Below, piece by piece: positions 34,054 to 42,035 of a stretch of DNA of 45,719 bases. This DNA is from CAYVQF01 sp964454015 (GTDB lineage: Bacteria; Myxococcota_A; Bradymonadia; UBA4248): assembly GCA_964454015.1 (NCBI GenBank), contig CAYVQF010000048.1, positions 1 to 45,719 on the forward strand. Reading direction: 5' to 3'. Positions within the stretch are counted from its first letter, which is position 1, and each line of letters opens with the position of its first letter. The translations under genes were made by a program, and so were the position numbers. Under the pieces are notes generated by a model. It worked only from the letters and a program-made list of their open reading frames with translations. It was not told the origin of the DNA and made no database searches.

Positions 34054-34083
34054 TGAGTAGCAGTAGAGCGCTGCTGATGTCAA
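34054..34083 (-). promoter_or_regulatory. promoter of the restriction/defence operon with an inverted repeat in its spacer
   Basis: On the minus strand TTGACA (34083-34078) is followed by 18 bases and TACTCA (34059-34054). Inside the spacer lies the imperfect inverted repeat CAGTAG-N4-CTGCTG (34061-34076), placed where a repressor would block polymerase. The leader to the HTH gene would be about 80 bases. Confidence 0.5.
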
Positions 34084-34100
34084 CGCAGGCCCACGCCCAA

Positions 34101-34198
34101 TCGGCCTATGCTAAGTCGGCCGACGCATAGGTCGGCCGGTACGTTTCGATTTTGGTCCGGTACGTTTCGATTTTGGTCCGGTACGTTTCGATTTTGGT
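34101..34198 (+). repeat. intergenic repeat, copy 1: 15-bp units plus three 21-bp tails
   Basis: TCGGCC recurs at 34101, 34116 and 34132 (15 and 16 bases apart). Then come three head-to-tail 21-bp units at 34136-34156, 34157-34177 and 34178-34198, each ending in GGTACGTTTCGATTTTGGT. Only this copy has a triplicated tail. It lies between the defence-operon promoter and the 3' end of a metallopeptidase-like gene. Confidence 0.85.
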
Positions 34199-34231
34199 GT
34201 GGTAGATGATAATCCGGCGGGGAAGCCCCCC

Positions 34232-37102
34232 CTACCTCACTCGCGGCGCCAGCTCCCAGCGGATCTCCACCTCGTCCACGTCGAGCCAGTGGTCGGTGTA
34301 CCAGCCATAACCCGCAAATCCCACCCGCACCGGCGCCTCGGTGGCCGCGTCGCGCCGCAGCACCGGCGCGCTGCCGTCGATGGACCAGCTCACCTCGCCT
34401 GTGGCGGGATCCCAGCGCAGCTCTTGGGTGAACCAGGTGTCCCAGCGCGCCGGGAAGGCCGGCCCGTCGCTGCGCGCCTGGCCGGCCCAATAGAAGCCCA
34501 CCCCGTCGTCGCGGTGGACGTAGGTCACGCCGCTGCGGCGCGAAGTCAGGGCGGCGTCCATGATGCTCACCGAGCTGTTGTGTTGCGGTGAGGCCGGCGG
34601 CCCGCCCACGTCGCGATGGTGGGCGCGCATCCGGCTGCGGATGACCAGGACGTTGTCCGCCACGATGGGGATGGGGTGGGTGAAGAGGGCGCCGCCGGCG
34701 TCGGTCTCGGCCTGCTCCACCCGGGCGAAGCCGTTGTGGACGCTGACCCGGGTCCCAGGCTGGTGGGTAAAGCCGCTGCCCCGGCCAATGGCGGTGAAGA
34801 CCTCGAACTTGCTGCGATCCAGGGTGCCCCCGCTGAAATCCTCGTGCAAGACCAAGCCGCCCTCGACGACGCCGCCCCGCAGCGAACGCAAGACCTGGCC
34901 CGCCCAGGCGCTGTCGTCGGGGGCAGAGATGCACTCGATGATGAAGGCGTCGTGCCCCTTCTGCACGAAGAGCGTCGTCAGCAGCACGGGGATCTCCACG
35001 CTGTCACCGGCTTCCTTGCGCAGCGGCGGATCGGTGTGCAAGAGCACGGCGCGCTGGGCCAGGGTGTGCTTCAAGGTGCCGCGATAGGTGCGCAGCAGAG
35101 CCTCGACGCCGGCGACCTCGACGCTCTCCGAGGCGCCCGCGGGGGTGAAACCGCGCAGCCGCGTGGCGCCGTCGCGTTCGTAAGCCGCGCGCAGCTCCAC
35201 GGGGCTCGCGCCTGTAGCGCCATCCATGACCCGCACCCCCTCAAAGGGCTGCAGATCCACGGGCCGGGCCTCCCACCTGGCCTCGCCCGTGGCGGCGCTC
35301 TCGGCCAACCACGTGGGCAGGTCCAGCTCGTAGCGCGACTCGCCGAGGCGGAGCGTCCGGAGCTCTTCAGTGCGGAGGAGCGCCACCTCGAGGGCGACGC
35401 TCTGGGGCGTCGGGGCGCCGTTGACCAGGAGGACGAAGAGATCGTGCCCTGGGGGCACCTCCAGGATGTTCGCCGCCTCGGCGCTCAGGCGCTGCAGCAC
35501 CGGCACGGCGGCCTGGCTGCGGTGCTCCGCGGGCTTGACGTAGATCGCCGCGGCGACCTCCGCCGGCAGGGGCGCGTCCAGGTGCAGGGCCAGGCGCAGG
35601 GCGGTGTCGCGCGTCGTCTCCGGCACGGAGACGCGCCAGATCTGGGCGGCGTAGTCCGGCGCGAGGGTGATGCGGTCCAGGCGCTTCGCCCCCTCATAAG
35701 GCGCAAAGCGGCGCGTCAACTGCTGGCCGTCGATGCGGGTGGAGAGGGCGACCAGACGGGGATCCAGGCGCGCACGCTCCGGCTGCCGTGGATCAAAGAG
35801 GGCCTCAGCCAAAAAGTCCAGCAGGAGGGGGCCCAGGACCTCGTCCTTGCTTTGGGGGGCCAGGTGCTGTGCGAGGAAGGCCTTCAGGGGGTCCAGGGTG
35901 AGGGCGCGGGCGTAGGCGTCGAAGTTGGCGTCGTAGGTGGCGTCAGGGGTGATGAGGTAGGTCGCCAGGTCGTAGCCGAAGCTCAGGCTCTCGGCGGGCA
36001 GGCGCCAGGCGCTGCCCATGATGGCGGTCCAGAACTCGCGCAGGCTGCGGCCGGTGCGCGCCAGGACGTAGGCGATGAAATGCCCCGTGGCGTAGACTTG
36101 GCTGTCGCAGCGGTTGAGCAAGGGCGAGTAGGGCCACTGGTCGTTGAGGGGACTCATGCCGGTGTTGCCTGGGTAGGCGAGGTAGCCCGCGGCGTACTCC
36201 GCCGTGGCCTCGACGAGCCAGTGGCGGTAGTGCATGCGGATGGCGTGCAGCTCGCGGTTTTGCAGGGCGTGAAAGAGCTCGTGCGCCGCGTCGTGCTGCA
36301 GGCCCTCCTGGGTGGTGTCCGGGCGGATGGGCAGGCGGATATAGCCGAAGAGCCAGGCGCTGGAATAGCTCGCCTCGGTGCCGCCGGGGTTGTCGAGGAG
36401 GACCACGTCGAGGCGGTACATAGGCGGCGTGAAGCCCTGCTGCGCATAGACGTCGGCGGCGCTTCTGAGCGCCTCGACCACCCAGTCCAACGCGCCCTGG
36501 CCTACCTTGCGCTCCCAGATCAGGCGAAAGGACCACTGGCCGTGGTCAAAGCTCTGGTGGTCGAAGCCAGTGCTGAGCTTGAACAGTCCAAAGACGGAGA
36601 GGTGGTGGGTGGTGATGCGCACCTGAGCCTGCTCCGGGTCGACGGCGCACGCCACCCACGCCCAGTCGGCCACCGCCGGGAGGTAGGTGCGGCAGGCGAG
36701 CGTCGCCGGGTCGGCCGCGGCCAATTCCGGCGTCAGCGGCAGGGTGAGGGTCAGCGGCTCGGCAAATTCCCGCAGATCCCCCAGGCGCACCTCGACGATG
36801 GTCTCCGGCTCCCAGCCCGGGGCGAGCGCGGCAAAGTCAGCCACGAGACGTTGCTTGAGGACGAGCTCCGTCTCCTCGGTAACCACCCCCGCGGGGACGC
36901 TCACGGCGATGCCATTGCGCAGGGACAAGGTCGTGCTCTCGTCGCTGGGGGCGAGCACGCGGCGTTGCGCTTCGTCAGGCGCCGGAGGGGGATCGCCTGG
37001 CTCGGCATCACCGCCGCACTTGGCGCAACCTGCCGCCGTGAAGAGGGCCCCCAAGAGCCCGGCCATCACCAAGCCTCTGCCAATGTTGCGCAGCCTTCGC
37101 AT
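34232..37102 (-). CDS. large lipoprotein with a gluzincin-type metallopeptidase domain
   Basis: 956 residues from ATG 37102 (GGAGG five bases upstream). The signal peptide ends in TAAGC with C26 lipidated, followed by an Asp/Pro linker. Residues about 50-180 resemble a ZU5-like beta domain (STTLSLRNGIAVSVPAGVVTEETELVL). The zinc site HELFH is at 274-278, with a likely third ligand E298 or E302 in LVEATAEYAAG, the layout of gluzincins. The helical part after it (RCDSQVYATGHFIAYVLARTG) fits a thermolysin-like second lobe. The last 220 residues form a concanavalin/LamG-like beta domain (HEDFSGGTLDRSKFEVF ... GYGWYTDHWLDVDEVEI). It is outside the cytoplasm and probably a surface protease. The gene is bracketed by copies 1 and 2 of the intergenic repeat. 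Confidence 0.85.
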   Translation of the reverse strand: MRRLRNIGRGLVMAGLLGALFTAAGCAKCGGDAEPGDPPPAPDEAQRRVLAPSDESTTLSLRNGIAVSVPAGVVTEETELVLKQRLVADFAALAPGWEPETIVEVRLGDLREFAEPLTLTLPLTPELAAADPATLACRTYLPAVADWAWVACAVDPEQAQVRITTHHLSVFGLFKLSTGFDHQSFDHGQWSFRLIWERKVGQGALDWVVEALRSAADVYAQQGFTPPMYRLDVVLLDNPGGTEASYSSAWLFGYIRLPIRPDTTQEGLQHDAAHELFHALQNRELHAIRMHYRHWLVEATAEYAAGYLAYPGNTGMSPLNDQWPYSPLLNRCDSQVYATGHFIAYVLARTGRSLREFWTAIMGSAWRLPAESLSFGYDLATYLITPDATYDANFDAYARALTLDPLKAFLAQHLAPQSKDEVLGPLLLDFLAEALFDPRQPERARLDPRLVALSTRIDGQQLTRRFAPYEGAKRLDRITLAPDYAAQIWRVSVPETTRDTALRLALHLDAPLPAEVAAAIYVKPAEHRSQAAVPVLQRLSAEAANILEVPPGHDLFVLLVNGAPTPQSVALEVALLRTEELRTLRLGESRYELDLPTWLAESAATGEARWEARPVDLQPFEGVRVMDGATGASPVELRAAYERDGATRLRGFTPAGASESVEVAGVEALLRTYRGTLKHTLAQRAVLLHTDPPLRKEAGDSVEIPVLLTTLFVQKGHDAFIIECISAPDDSAWAGQVLRSLRGGVVEGGLVLHEDFSGGTLDRSKFEVFTAIGRGSGFTHQPGTRVSVHNGFARVEQAETDAGGALFTHPIPIVADNVLVIRSRMRAHHRDVGGPPASPQHNSSVSIMDAALTSRRSGVTYVHRDDGVGFYWAGQARSDGPAFPARWDTWFTQELRWDPATGEVSWSIDGSAPVLRRDAATEAPVRVGFAGYGWYTDHWLDVDEVEIRWELAPRVR

Positions 37103-37139
37103 GGTTGCCTCCGTCTTCTGCGTTTCGCCCCTGCCTTTG

Positions 37140-37168
37140 GGGATAGCACTTTGGGGCATGGCGAACAA
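37140..37168 (-). promoter_or_regulatory. possible promoter of the large metallopeptidase-like gene
   Basis: On the minus strand TTGTTC (37168-37163), a 17-base spacer and TATCCC (37145-37140). Leader of roughly 30 bases. The match is moderate. Confidence 0.35.
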
Positions 37169-37175
37169 CGGGCAG

Positions 37176-37260
37176 GCGGCCGACGCCCAAGCGGCCGACG
37201 CCCAAGCGGCCGACGCCCAAGCGGCCGACGCCCAAGCGGCCGGTACGTTTCGATTTTGGT
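37176..37260 (+). repeat. intergenic repeat, copy 2: four 15-bp units plus one tail
   Basis: The 15-bp unit GCGGCCGACGCCCAA is repeated four times exactly from 37176, followed by a fifth GCGGCC that merges with the 21-bp tail at 37240-37260. It sits between two divergent metallopeptidase-like genes. The repeat unit here is uniform, unlike the other two copies. Confidence 0.9.
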
Positions 37261-37282
37261 GTGGCCTTTCTTCTCATAATCA

Positions 37283-37311
37283 TTGACAATTCTCTCTCCG
37301 GGTGACAATGT
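37283..37311 (+). promoter_or_regulatory. possible promoter of the second metallopeptidase-like gene
   Basis: TTGACA (37283-37288), a 17-base spacer and CAATGT (37306-37311). The -35 is perfect and the -10 weak. It supports the GTG start at 37359 over an ATG at 37302, which would lie inside the promoter. Confidence 0.45.
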
Positions 37312-37358
37312 TTGCGCGGCCGGAAGGCATCCAGCGCCATAGAAATTGGAGCGTTGCC

Positions 37359-39155
37359 GTGAACAGAAGCAGATGGATTGCGATGGGGTGTGCTTTGTTG
37401 CTGGTCTCCGCCTGCGAGGCCATCACGCAGGGTATGCCCGACCTCTTGCCTGGGGATCTCGATCTGGGGACTTTTCCCTGGATTTGCACCCCAGAGAATT
37501 GTTCTGGCTGTTGCGCGGACAATGTGTGCCATCCCGGTGGGGCCAACGAGATGTGTGGCGCAGCGGGTGTCGCCTGCTTGGCGTGTGCGTCCGAGATGAC
37601 CTGTGTCGATGGTAGTTGTCGCGACAGTGTCCAGACCGCTTGTGGTGGCGTCAGCGAACGCGGGCAGTGTTTGGACAGCAGGCGTTTGGTTTACTGCCTC
37701 AGCGCCACGGGCTCGAACGCGCCCCAGCTCGTCGAGCACCCATGTGACGAGATGAGCCGCTGTGTCGATGGCGATGGTTGGGGGGCGCGCTGCGAAGCCG
37801 TCGGTTGTGAGAGCGGTCACTCGAGCTGCGGTCGCGGTGAGCGCATCTCGGAATGCGTCGACGGTGTATGGCGCGAGACCGATCGATGTGGCCGCGTGGG
37901 TGAGTCGTGCCGAGAGCCGCTGCCGGGCATGGCGGTCTGTCATCAGCCCGACGGCGAGCGCTTGGAGCTACAGCTCTTCTACGAGGCGCGGGGCCCGAAC
38001 CCCTCCTATAGCGACTGGGGGACCCCATTCGAAGCCACATTCCCCAATGCTACGGTCCTCCTCATCGAGCGTTTGGCAGGCGCGAGCGTGCTGATCCGCG
38101 ACCTCGCCCAGAGCGACGCCGAGGGCTGGGTCCAAGTCGTGGCGCCGTGGAACTGCGCCACCTGTGAGGTGCTGATTCTGACCATGGGGTGGACCCGTGT
38201 CGGTGCCCAACCGGCTTACTATCGCGTGCTCAAACCCGATCTGCCCCCGGGCTTGCACCCGATCGAGAGCACCTTCAGCAGCACCTCGTCCGTCAAGGGG
38301 TGGGTGTCCAATGTCAACGCCTTGCGCGGCGGCCCGAAGAAGGTGACCATCCGCGTCGCCGACGCCTCTCACTTTGCGCGGGTCTTCGACTACACCCGCT
38401 ACGTCATGCAGAGCTCCCTAGAGCGCTGGCCCGGGCGGGATCCAGGCAGCCTCGATGTGTGGCTCGGCGATGACGTGAGCTGGAGCTGTGGTGGCTGCTT
38501 CTGGACCGGTGGTGGGCGCAACCAGATCTGGATGCCAGGTGGCCTGGCCGATCAGGGCTACTGGTCGGATGCCGTCATCGCTCACGAGCTAGGGCACTGG
38601 GCCATGGCGCGTTTTGGCACTCCCCCAGGCGAGGGTGGGCAACACTGCACGGGCGTGCCCGTGCCGCCTGGCATGGCCTGGAGTGAGGGGTGGGCGACCT
38701 GGTTCAGCGCGGCCATTCGCGATAATGCGATTTATTTTGCCAAAGTGAACGGGAGCTTTTTTTGGTTCGACATCGACGCGCACCGCTACTCCTCGGGTAC
38801 GCCGTGGCTGGAGCCGTCGGCCTTCTACGGGATCTATCAGATGATGGATGAGAACGCCGTCGCGTCCATGCTCTGGCGTTTGTCGCAGCGCCTTGGTGCG
38901 GCGCCACTCGAGGCGGCGCTGGTTGCGCCGCGGATGAATCAGTCGGTCTTTGCCCGCGCTTACACGCGCCGCCTGTGGGCGCTCAACGCCAACTGCGTTC
39001 CGGTGAACTTGATGGACACCGGTGTGTCGGCCCCCTTTTTGGCGGATTTTCTCGATGCCTTGGTGTGTGCCGGGGTATCGAGGCAGGCGATCGATGCGGC
39101 GACGGAGCCCGCCGTACGTTACCCCTACCCAAGCGACGCGCCGCTCTGCCCGTGA
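37359..39155 (+). CDS. Cys-rich lipoprotein with an HELGH metallopeptidase-like domain
   Basis: 598 residues from GTG 37359 (GGAG eight bases upstream), giving the signal peptide MNRSRWIAMGCALLLVSAC with C19 lipidated. Residues about 40-200 are Cys-rich (CTPENCSGCCADNVCHPGG and several CVDG units), a pattern shared by many surface proteins of these bacteria. The C-terminal half holds HELGH (409-413) in VIAHELGHWAMARFG, with a possible third ligand in WSEGWATWF about 40 residues later, so a zinc peptidase is likely. No family name can be given. It is divergent from the larger metallopeptidase-like lipoprotein and 67 bases ahead of a small lipoprotein gene on the same strand. Confidence 0.83.
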   Translation: MNRSRWIAMGCALLLVSACEAITQGMPDLLPGDLDLGTFPWICTPENCSGCCADNVCHPGGANEMCGAAGVACLACASEMTCVDGSCRDSVQTACGGVSERGQCLDSRRLVYCLSATGSNAPQLVEHPCDEMSRCVDGDGWGARCEAVGCESGHSSCGRGERISECVDGVWRETDRCGRVGESCREPLPGMAVCHQPDGERLELQLFYEARGPNPSYSDWGTPFEATFPNATVLLIERLAGASVLIRDLAQSDAEGWVQVVAPWNCATCEVLILTMGWTRVGAQPAYYRVLKPDLPPGLHPIESTFSSTSSVKGWVSNVNALRGGPKKVTIRVADASHFARVFDYTRYVMQSSLERWPGRDPGSLDVWLGDDVSWSCGGCFWTGGGRNQIWMPGGLADQGYWSDAVIAHELGHWAMARFGTPPGEGGQHCTGVPVPPGMAWSEGWATWFSAAIRDNAIYFAKVNGSFFWFDIDAHRYSSGTPWLEPSAFYGIYQMMDENAVASMLWRLSQRLGAAPLEAALVAPRMNQSVFARAYTRRLWALNANCVPVNLMDTGVSAPFLADFLDALVCAGVSRQAIDAATEPAVRYPYPSDAPLCP

Positions 39156-39222
39156 GGGGCCGTGCGCTGCAAGCTGAGTCCACCGTGCGCTGTCTCATTC
39201 AGGGATCGCAGAGGAGAAAGCC

Positions 39223-39801
39223 ATGTTCCACAGAGTCTTCGTGATGGTCTTCGCGCTCGCGCTCGGCTGCTGGGTCGGCTGTGCACCCAGCGAACCGCAC
39301 CTGGCGCCTGCCCGTGAGGGTAGCGCCCCGCAGCCCAACCCCGGGCCGCCGCTGAGCGCGACGTGGGAGCTCCTCGCGGGTGAGGTGGGGCCGGGGGCCG
39401 AGTTGACCTTGTCATTGGTACTCAGGACGGCTGCCCACTGGCGGAGCCCCGTTCAGATCGAGATCGACGTCCCGCCAGAAGCGCGGGTGCTGGAAGGGGA
39501 GACCAGCTTGCGCTGGGTACCGAGCGGCAGGGCCGAGGAGCATCGTTTCGAGCTGACCCTGGTGCTTGGGGAAGTGCCAGAGTCCGATCTCGTGGCGGAG
39601 ATCGACTCCCACGGCGGCAGTGCTGGCGTGCACGCCCGTCCAACCTACCGCTTCGCCGCCCCGGCGCTGCCCCCGCTTACGCCAAAGACTCGGCGCCAAG
39701 GGATCGTGCCCCTGGGGGCGGTGGAGCTCATCGAGCTGGGGCCGGACGCGATCACCCCTCTGGTGGTGGAGCCAACCACGCGGCTCGGGGCGAGCGAGTG
39801 A
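39223..39801 (+). CDS. small lipoprotein, unknown function
   Basis: 192 residues; GAGGAG precedes the ATG. The signal peptide MFHRVFVMVFALALGCWVGC has a lipobox-like WVGC with C20 lipidated. A Pro-rich linker follows, then a beta-sandwich-like domain of about 110 residues (ATWELLAGEVGPGAELTLSLVLR ... VQIEIDVPPEARVLEGETSLRW ... HRFELTLVLGEVPESDLVAEI) similar in strand pattern to Ig-like or CARDB domains. It probably shares a transcript with the metallopeptidase-like gene 67 bases upstream. No residue suggests an enzyme. Confidence 0.75.
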   Translation: MFHRVFVMVFALALGCWVGCAPSEPHLAPAREGSAPQPNPGPPLSATWELLAGEVGPGAELTLSLVLRTAAHWRSPVQIEIDVPPEARVLEGETSLRWVPSGRAEEHRFELTLVLGEVPESDLVAEIDSHGGSAGVHARPTYRFAAPALPPLTPKTRRQGIVPLGAVELIELGPDAITPLVVEPTTRLGASE

Positions 39802-40051
39802 GGTCGGCTGGCGCGGGAGCGGCCACAGGGTGCAGGCCCCAGCGTTGGTGACAAGCGTCTCGTCGTTCGAGGCTTTGGTGGTGGCATCGTCGCCGGCGGC
39901 GTGAGCGCGCCTTCCGAACCCCTCAGGGAAAACGACTCCTTTCGCCCTCCTCGCCGGTCTGAGGCGCCGGGGGTGAGCGGTGGCGTGCGTTTTCTAACAC
40001 CTGTGGGCGGCACACTCGTTGCTCATGCGCCTTCTGCCCTTCGCGAACGAA

Positions 40052-40075
40052 CGCCACGGGCGCTTTTCTTTTTTT
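40052..40075 (+). terminator. possible intrinsic terminator
   Basis: CGCC and GGCG pair around ACG (40052-40062), followed by TTTTC and seven T. The stem is short. It would end the transcript of the small lipoprotein gene. The 299 bases between 39801 and 40101 hold no other recognisable feature. Confidence 0.4.
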
Positions 40076-40100
40076 GCGAGACAACCAAGGGAGGTTTCTC

Positions 40101-41936
40101 ATGTATCGGTTTTGGATAGTGATTTTGGCGCTTGCTTGGGCCACTGTTGGCTGCGATGACGACCCCAAGCCCCTTGAAGACATAGCGCTTAGCGACGTGG
40201 ACTTGGTCGATCTTCTCTTGCCCGACGGCGACGTCGCTCCCGATTTGACGCTGGACTTGCGCGACACAGAGCTGGGAGATGACCAACTCGAAGAGAGCGC
40301 TGAGCTCGTTGACCTGCCCGATCTCCATGACCTCATGGAGGTGACGGATGGCCAAGAACTGGACGACCCGGATCAGACCGACGCCGATGATGCCGCTGAA
40401 CAAGCCGCCGACGCCGATGCCGACATCCCGTCTTGGGATCAGCGTTACGATCCTTTGGTTGCCGCTCTGCGGCGAGACCTGGCCGCCGCGAACGCCTACG
40501 GTGTCTCCGTGGCGGTCATGGAGAACGGGGTCATCACCTTTGCCCAGGCCTTCGGCAGCAAGGACCCCGCTGGCCTCGATCCACTGACCCCCGACACGCT
40601 CATGCAGATTGGGTCCACCACCAAACAGCTCACCGCTGCCGCGCTGCTGCGGAAGGTCGAAGCCGGTCAGATCACCCTAGACACCACGCTAGGCAGCGCT
40701 CTGCCTGGCTTCGAATTTGCCGAGAACCCCACCTGGGCCGATAGCATCACCATGCACCACTTGCTCAGCCAGCAAAGCGGCATCGACGACGAGGTGCCCT
40801 GGGATGGATCGCCCGACGACGACGGGCTGGCCACCTACACCGTCGGCACTTTTGCCGCCACCAGCTTCTTGATGAATCCTCCAGGGGCCTTCCACAACTA
40901 CTCCAATCCCAACTTCGCCCTCGCCGGTGCGGTCACGGAAGCCCTCGACAGCCGTCCATGGCCAGAGATCATGCGCGAAGACCTGTTGCTGCCTTTGGGG
41001 ATGGAGCGCACCTATGTGCGCAAGAGCGACGTCGAAGCCGATGGCGATTATGCCCTCTCCTACGGGATCGGCACAAATAATTTGCAAACAGGGCAGTTGG
41101 CCCCGGTCGCCATGGCCAACGTGCCAGACACCGCGTGGACGCGACCGGCCGGGTTGATGTGGACCACGCCCAGCCAGATGATGCACTGGGCACGCTTTCT
41201 CATCGAGGGCGACAGCAGTGTGCTCTCTGATGAGCTACGGGGGGCGATGGTCACCGCCCATGCTCGCACCTATTACACCTATGGCTTGCAGCAATACGGC
41301 TATGGCATCTTCCTCGATCCTGGTTTCGAAGCGGATGATGGCCGCTGGTTCGAGATGCCTGTCTGGCAGCATGGCGGCGCCACCCTGTCTTTCTCCCACT
41401 TGTTCTATATTTTGCCCGAGCAAGGCTTCGCCATTGCCATCTGCTCGAGTGGCAATGGCGACAACTTCTACCACAGCGTCGAGGTCGCCATCACCACCTT
41501 GGCCCAGCTCCCCGCGCCGTCACCAGCACCGCAGTGGGTCATCGAGCCGAAGTTCTTCACCCAACACGCCGGGAGCTATTGGGATCCCAATGTGGTCGGT
41601 GCCATGGACATCGCGTTGCAAGGAGGTGAGCTGGCGATCAGCATGCCCCATCTGAGTGCGGCAGGCTATACGGTCCATCCAAGACTGATTCCGCTCTCCA
41701 CCGAGCTCTTCTTGGGGTCTATCGATGGCCATATCTTTGACTTTGCGATGATTCCCCAGAGCCCCGGCGGGGATACGCAATGGGTCCGCAACCGGCTCTT
41801 CGTGACCACGCGTTTGTCCAAGCAGGACGCCGTCAATGGGCCGGGAGATCTCTCACGTTGGACGAGGAGCCGAGGCCCCAGGCTCGGCCCAGGCGTCCCC
41901 CGAGAGATCGCCGCCATCATGACGAAGCAACCTTAG
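40101..41936 (+). CDS. serine hydrolase lipoprotein (class C beta-lactamase fold)
   Basis: 611 residues; AGGGAGG lies six bases before ATG 40101. The signal peptide ends in ATVGC with C18 lipidated. A long acidic linker follows (about 20-110, rich in D, L and E). The catalytic domain (about 115-450) has the beta-lactamase/DD-peptidase triad of motifs: S172-T-T-K175 in IGSTTKQLTAAALL, Y267-S-N in HNYSNPNFALAGAV, and H424-G-G in WQHGGATLSFS. A C-terminal domain of about 130 residues (VIEPKFFTQHAGSYWDPNVVGAM) matches the lipocalin-like tail often found after this fold. Family members are esterases, amidases, D-aminopeptidases or cell-wall enzymes; substrate unknown. Confidence 0.9.
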   Translation: MYRFWIVILALAWATVGCDDDPKPLEDIALSDVDLVDLLLPDGDVAPDLTLDLRDTELGDDQLEESAELVDLPDLHDLMEVTDGQELDDPDQTDADDAAEQAADADADIPSWDQRYDPLVAALRRDLAAANAYGVSVAVMENGVITFAQAFGSKDPAGLDPLTPDTLMQIGSTTKQLTAAALLRKVEAGQITLDTTLGSALPGFEFAENPTWADSITMHHLLSQQSGIDDEVPWDGSPDDDGLATYTVGTFAATSFLMNPPGAFHNYSNPNFALAGAVTEALDSRPWPEIMREDLLLPLGMERTYVRKSDVEADGDYALSYGIGTNNLQTGQLAPVAMANVPDTAWTRPAGLMWTTPSQMMHWARFLIEGDSSVLSDELRGAMVTAHARTYYTYGLQQYGYGIFLDPGFEADDGRWFEMPVWQHGGATLSFSHLFYILPEQGFAIAICSSGNGDNFYHSVEVAITTLAQLPAPSPAPQWVIEPKFFTQHAGSYWDPNVVGAMDIALQGGELAISMPHLSAAGYTVHPRLIPLSTELFLGSIDGHIFDFAMIPQSPGGDTQWVRNRLFVTTRLSKQDAVNGPGDLSRWTRSRGPRLGPGVPREIAAIMTKQP

Positions 41937-41954
41937 CGCACAGCGGTGATGCCT

Positions 41955-41984
41955 CGCCAGGCTTGGCCAAGCCCTTGTCTGGCG
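41955..41984. terminator. possible hairpin between convergent genes
   Basis: The 12-base palindrome GCTTGGCCAAGC (41961-41972) lies inside outer arms CGCCAG (41955-41960) and CTGGCG (41979-41984). There is no T-run on either side, so a terminator role is uncertain. Confidence 0.3.
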
Positions 41985-42035
41985 CTGCGTCCACCGGGCT
42001 CCGGGCCACTGCCGCTCCGTCTAGTGCCGCCGCCA

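Larger units (their letters stand above)
19807..34083 (-). other. defence island: Type I R-M, RloC-like nuclease, metallopeptidase, IetAS
   Basis: Eight intact genes and one remnant lie on the minus strand without interruption. The promoter and possible operator are at 34054-34083. From hsdM to the metallopeptidase every gene overlaps the next, then a 130-base gap precedes the overlapping ATPase/protease pair. No integrase, transposase, tRNA or direct-repeat attachment site is visible at either edge, so how the island arrived cannot be read from this sequence. Confidence 0.85.

Noticed and set aside
19807..34083. integrative element with integrase and attachment sites
   Set aside because: No integrase, transposase, tRNA gene or direct repeats flanking the island could be found; the excisionase-type HTH alone is not enough.
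37176..37260. end of a pentapeptide-repeat protein gene
   Set aside because: The 15-base period fits five codons, but the phase between array and tail changes by one base among the three copies, stop codons interrupt one, and no start or body of such a gene is present.
34616..37279. 887-residue open frame opposite the metallopeptidase-like gene
   Set aside because: Antisense to a gene with signal peptide, zinc site and ribosome site; the translation is low-complexity Gly/Ala/Gln/Val and ends in the 15-bp repeat.
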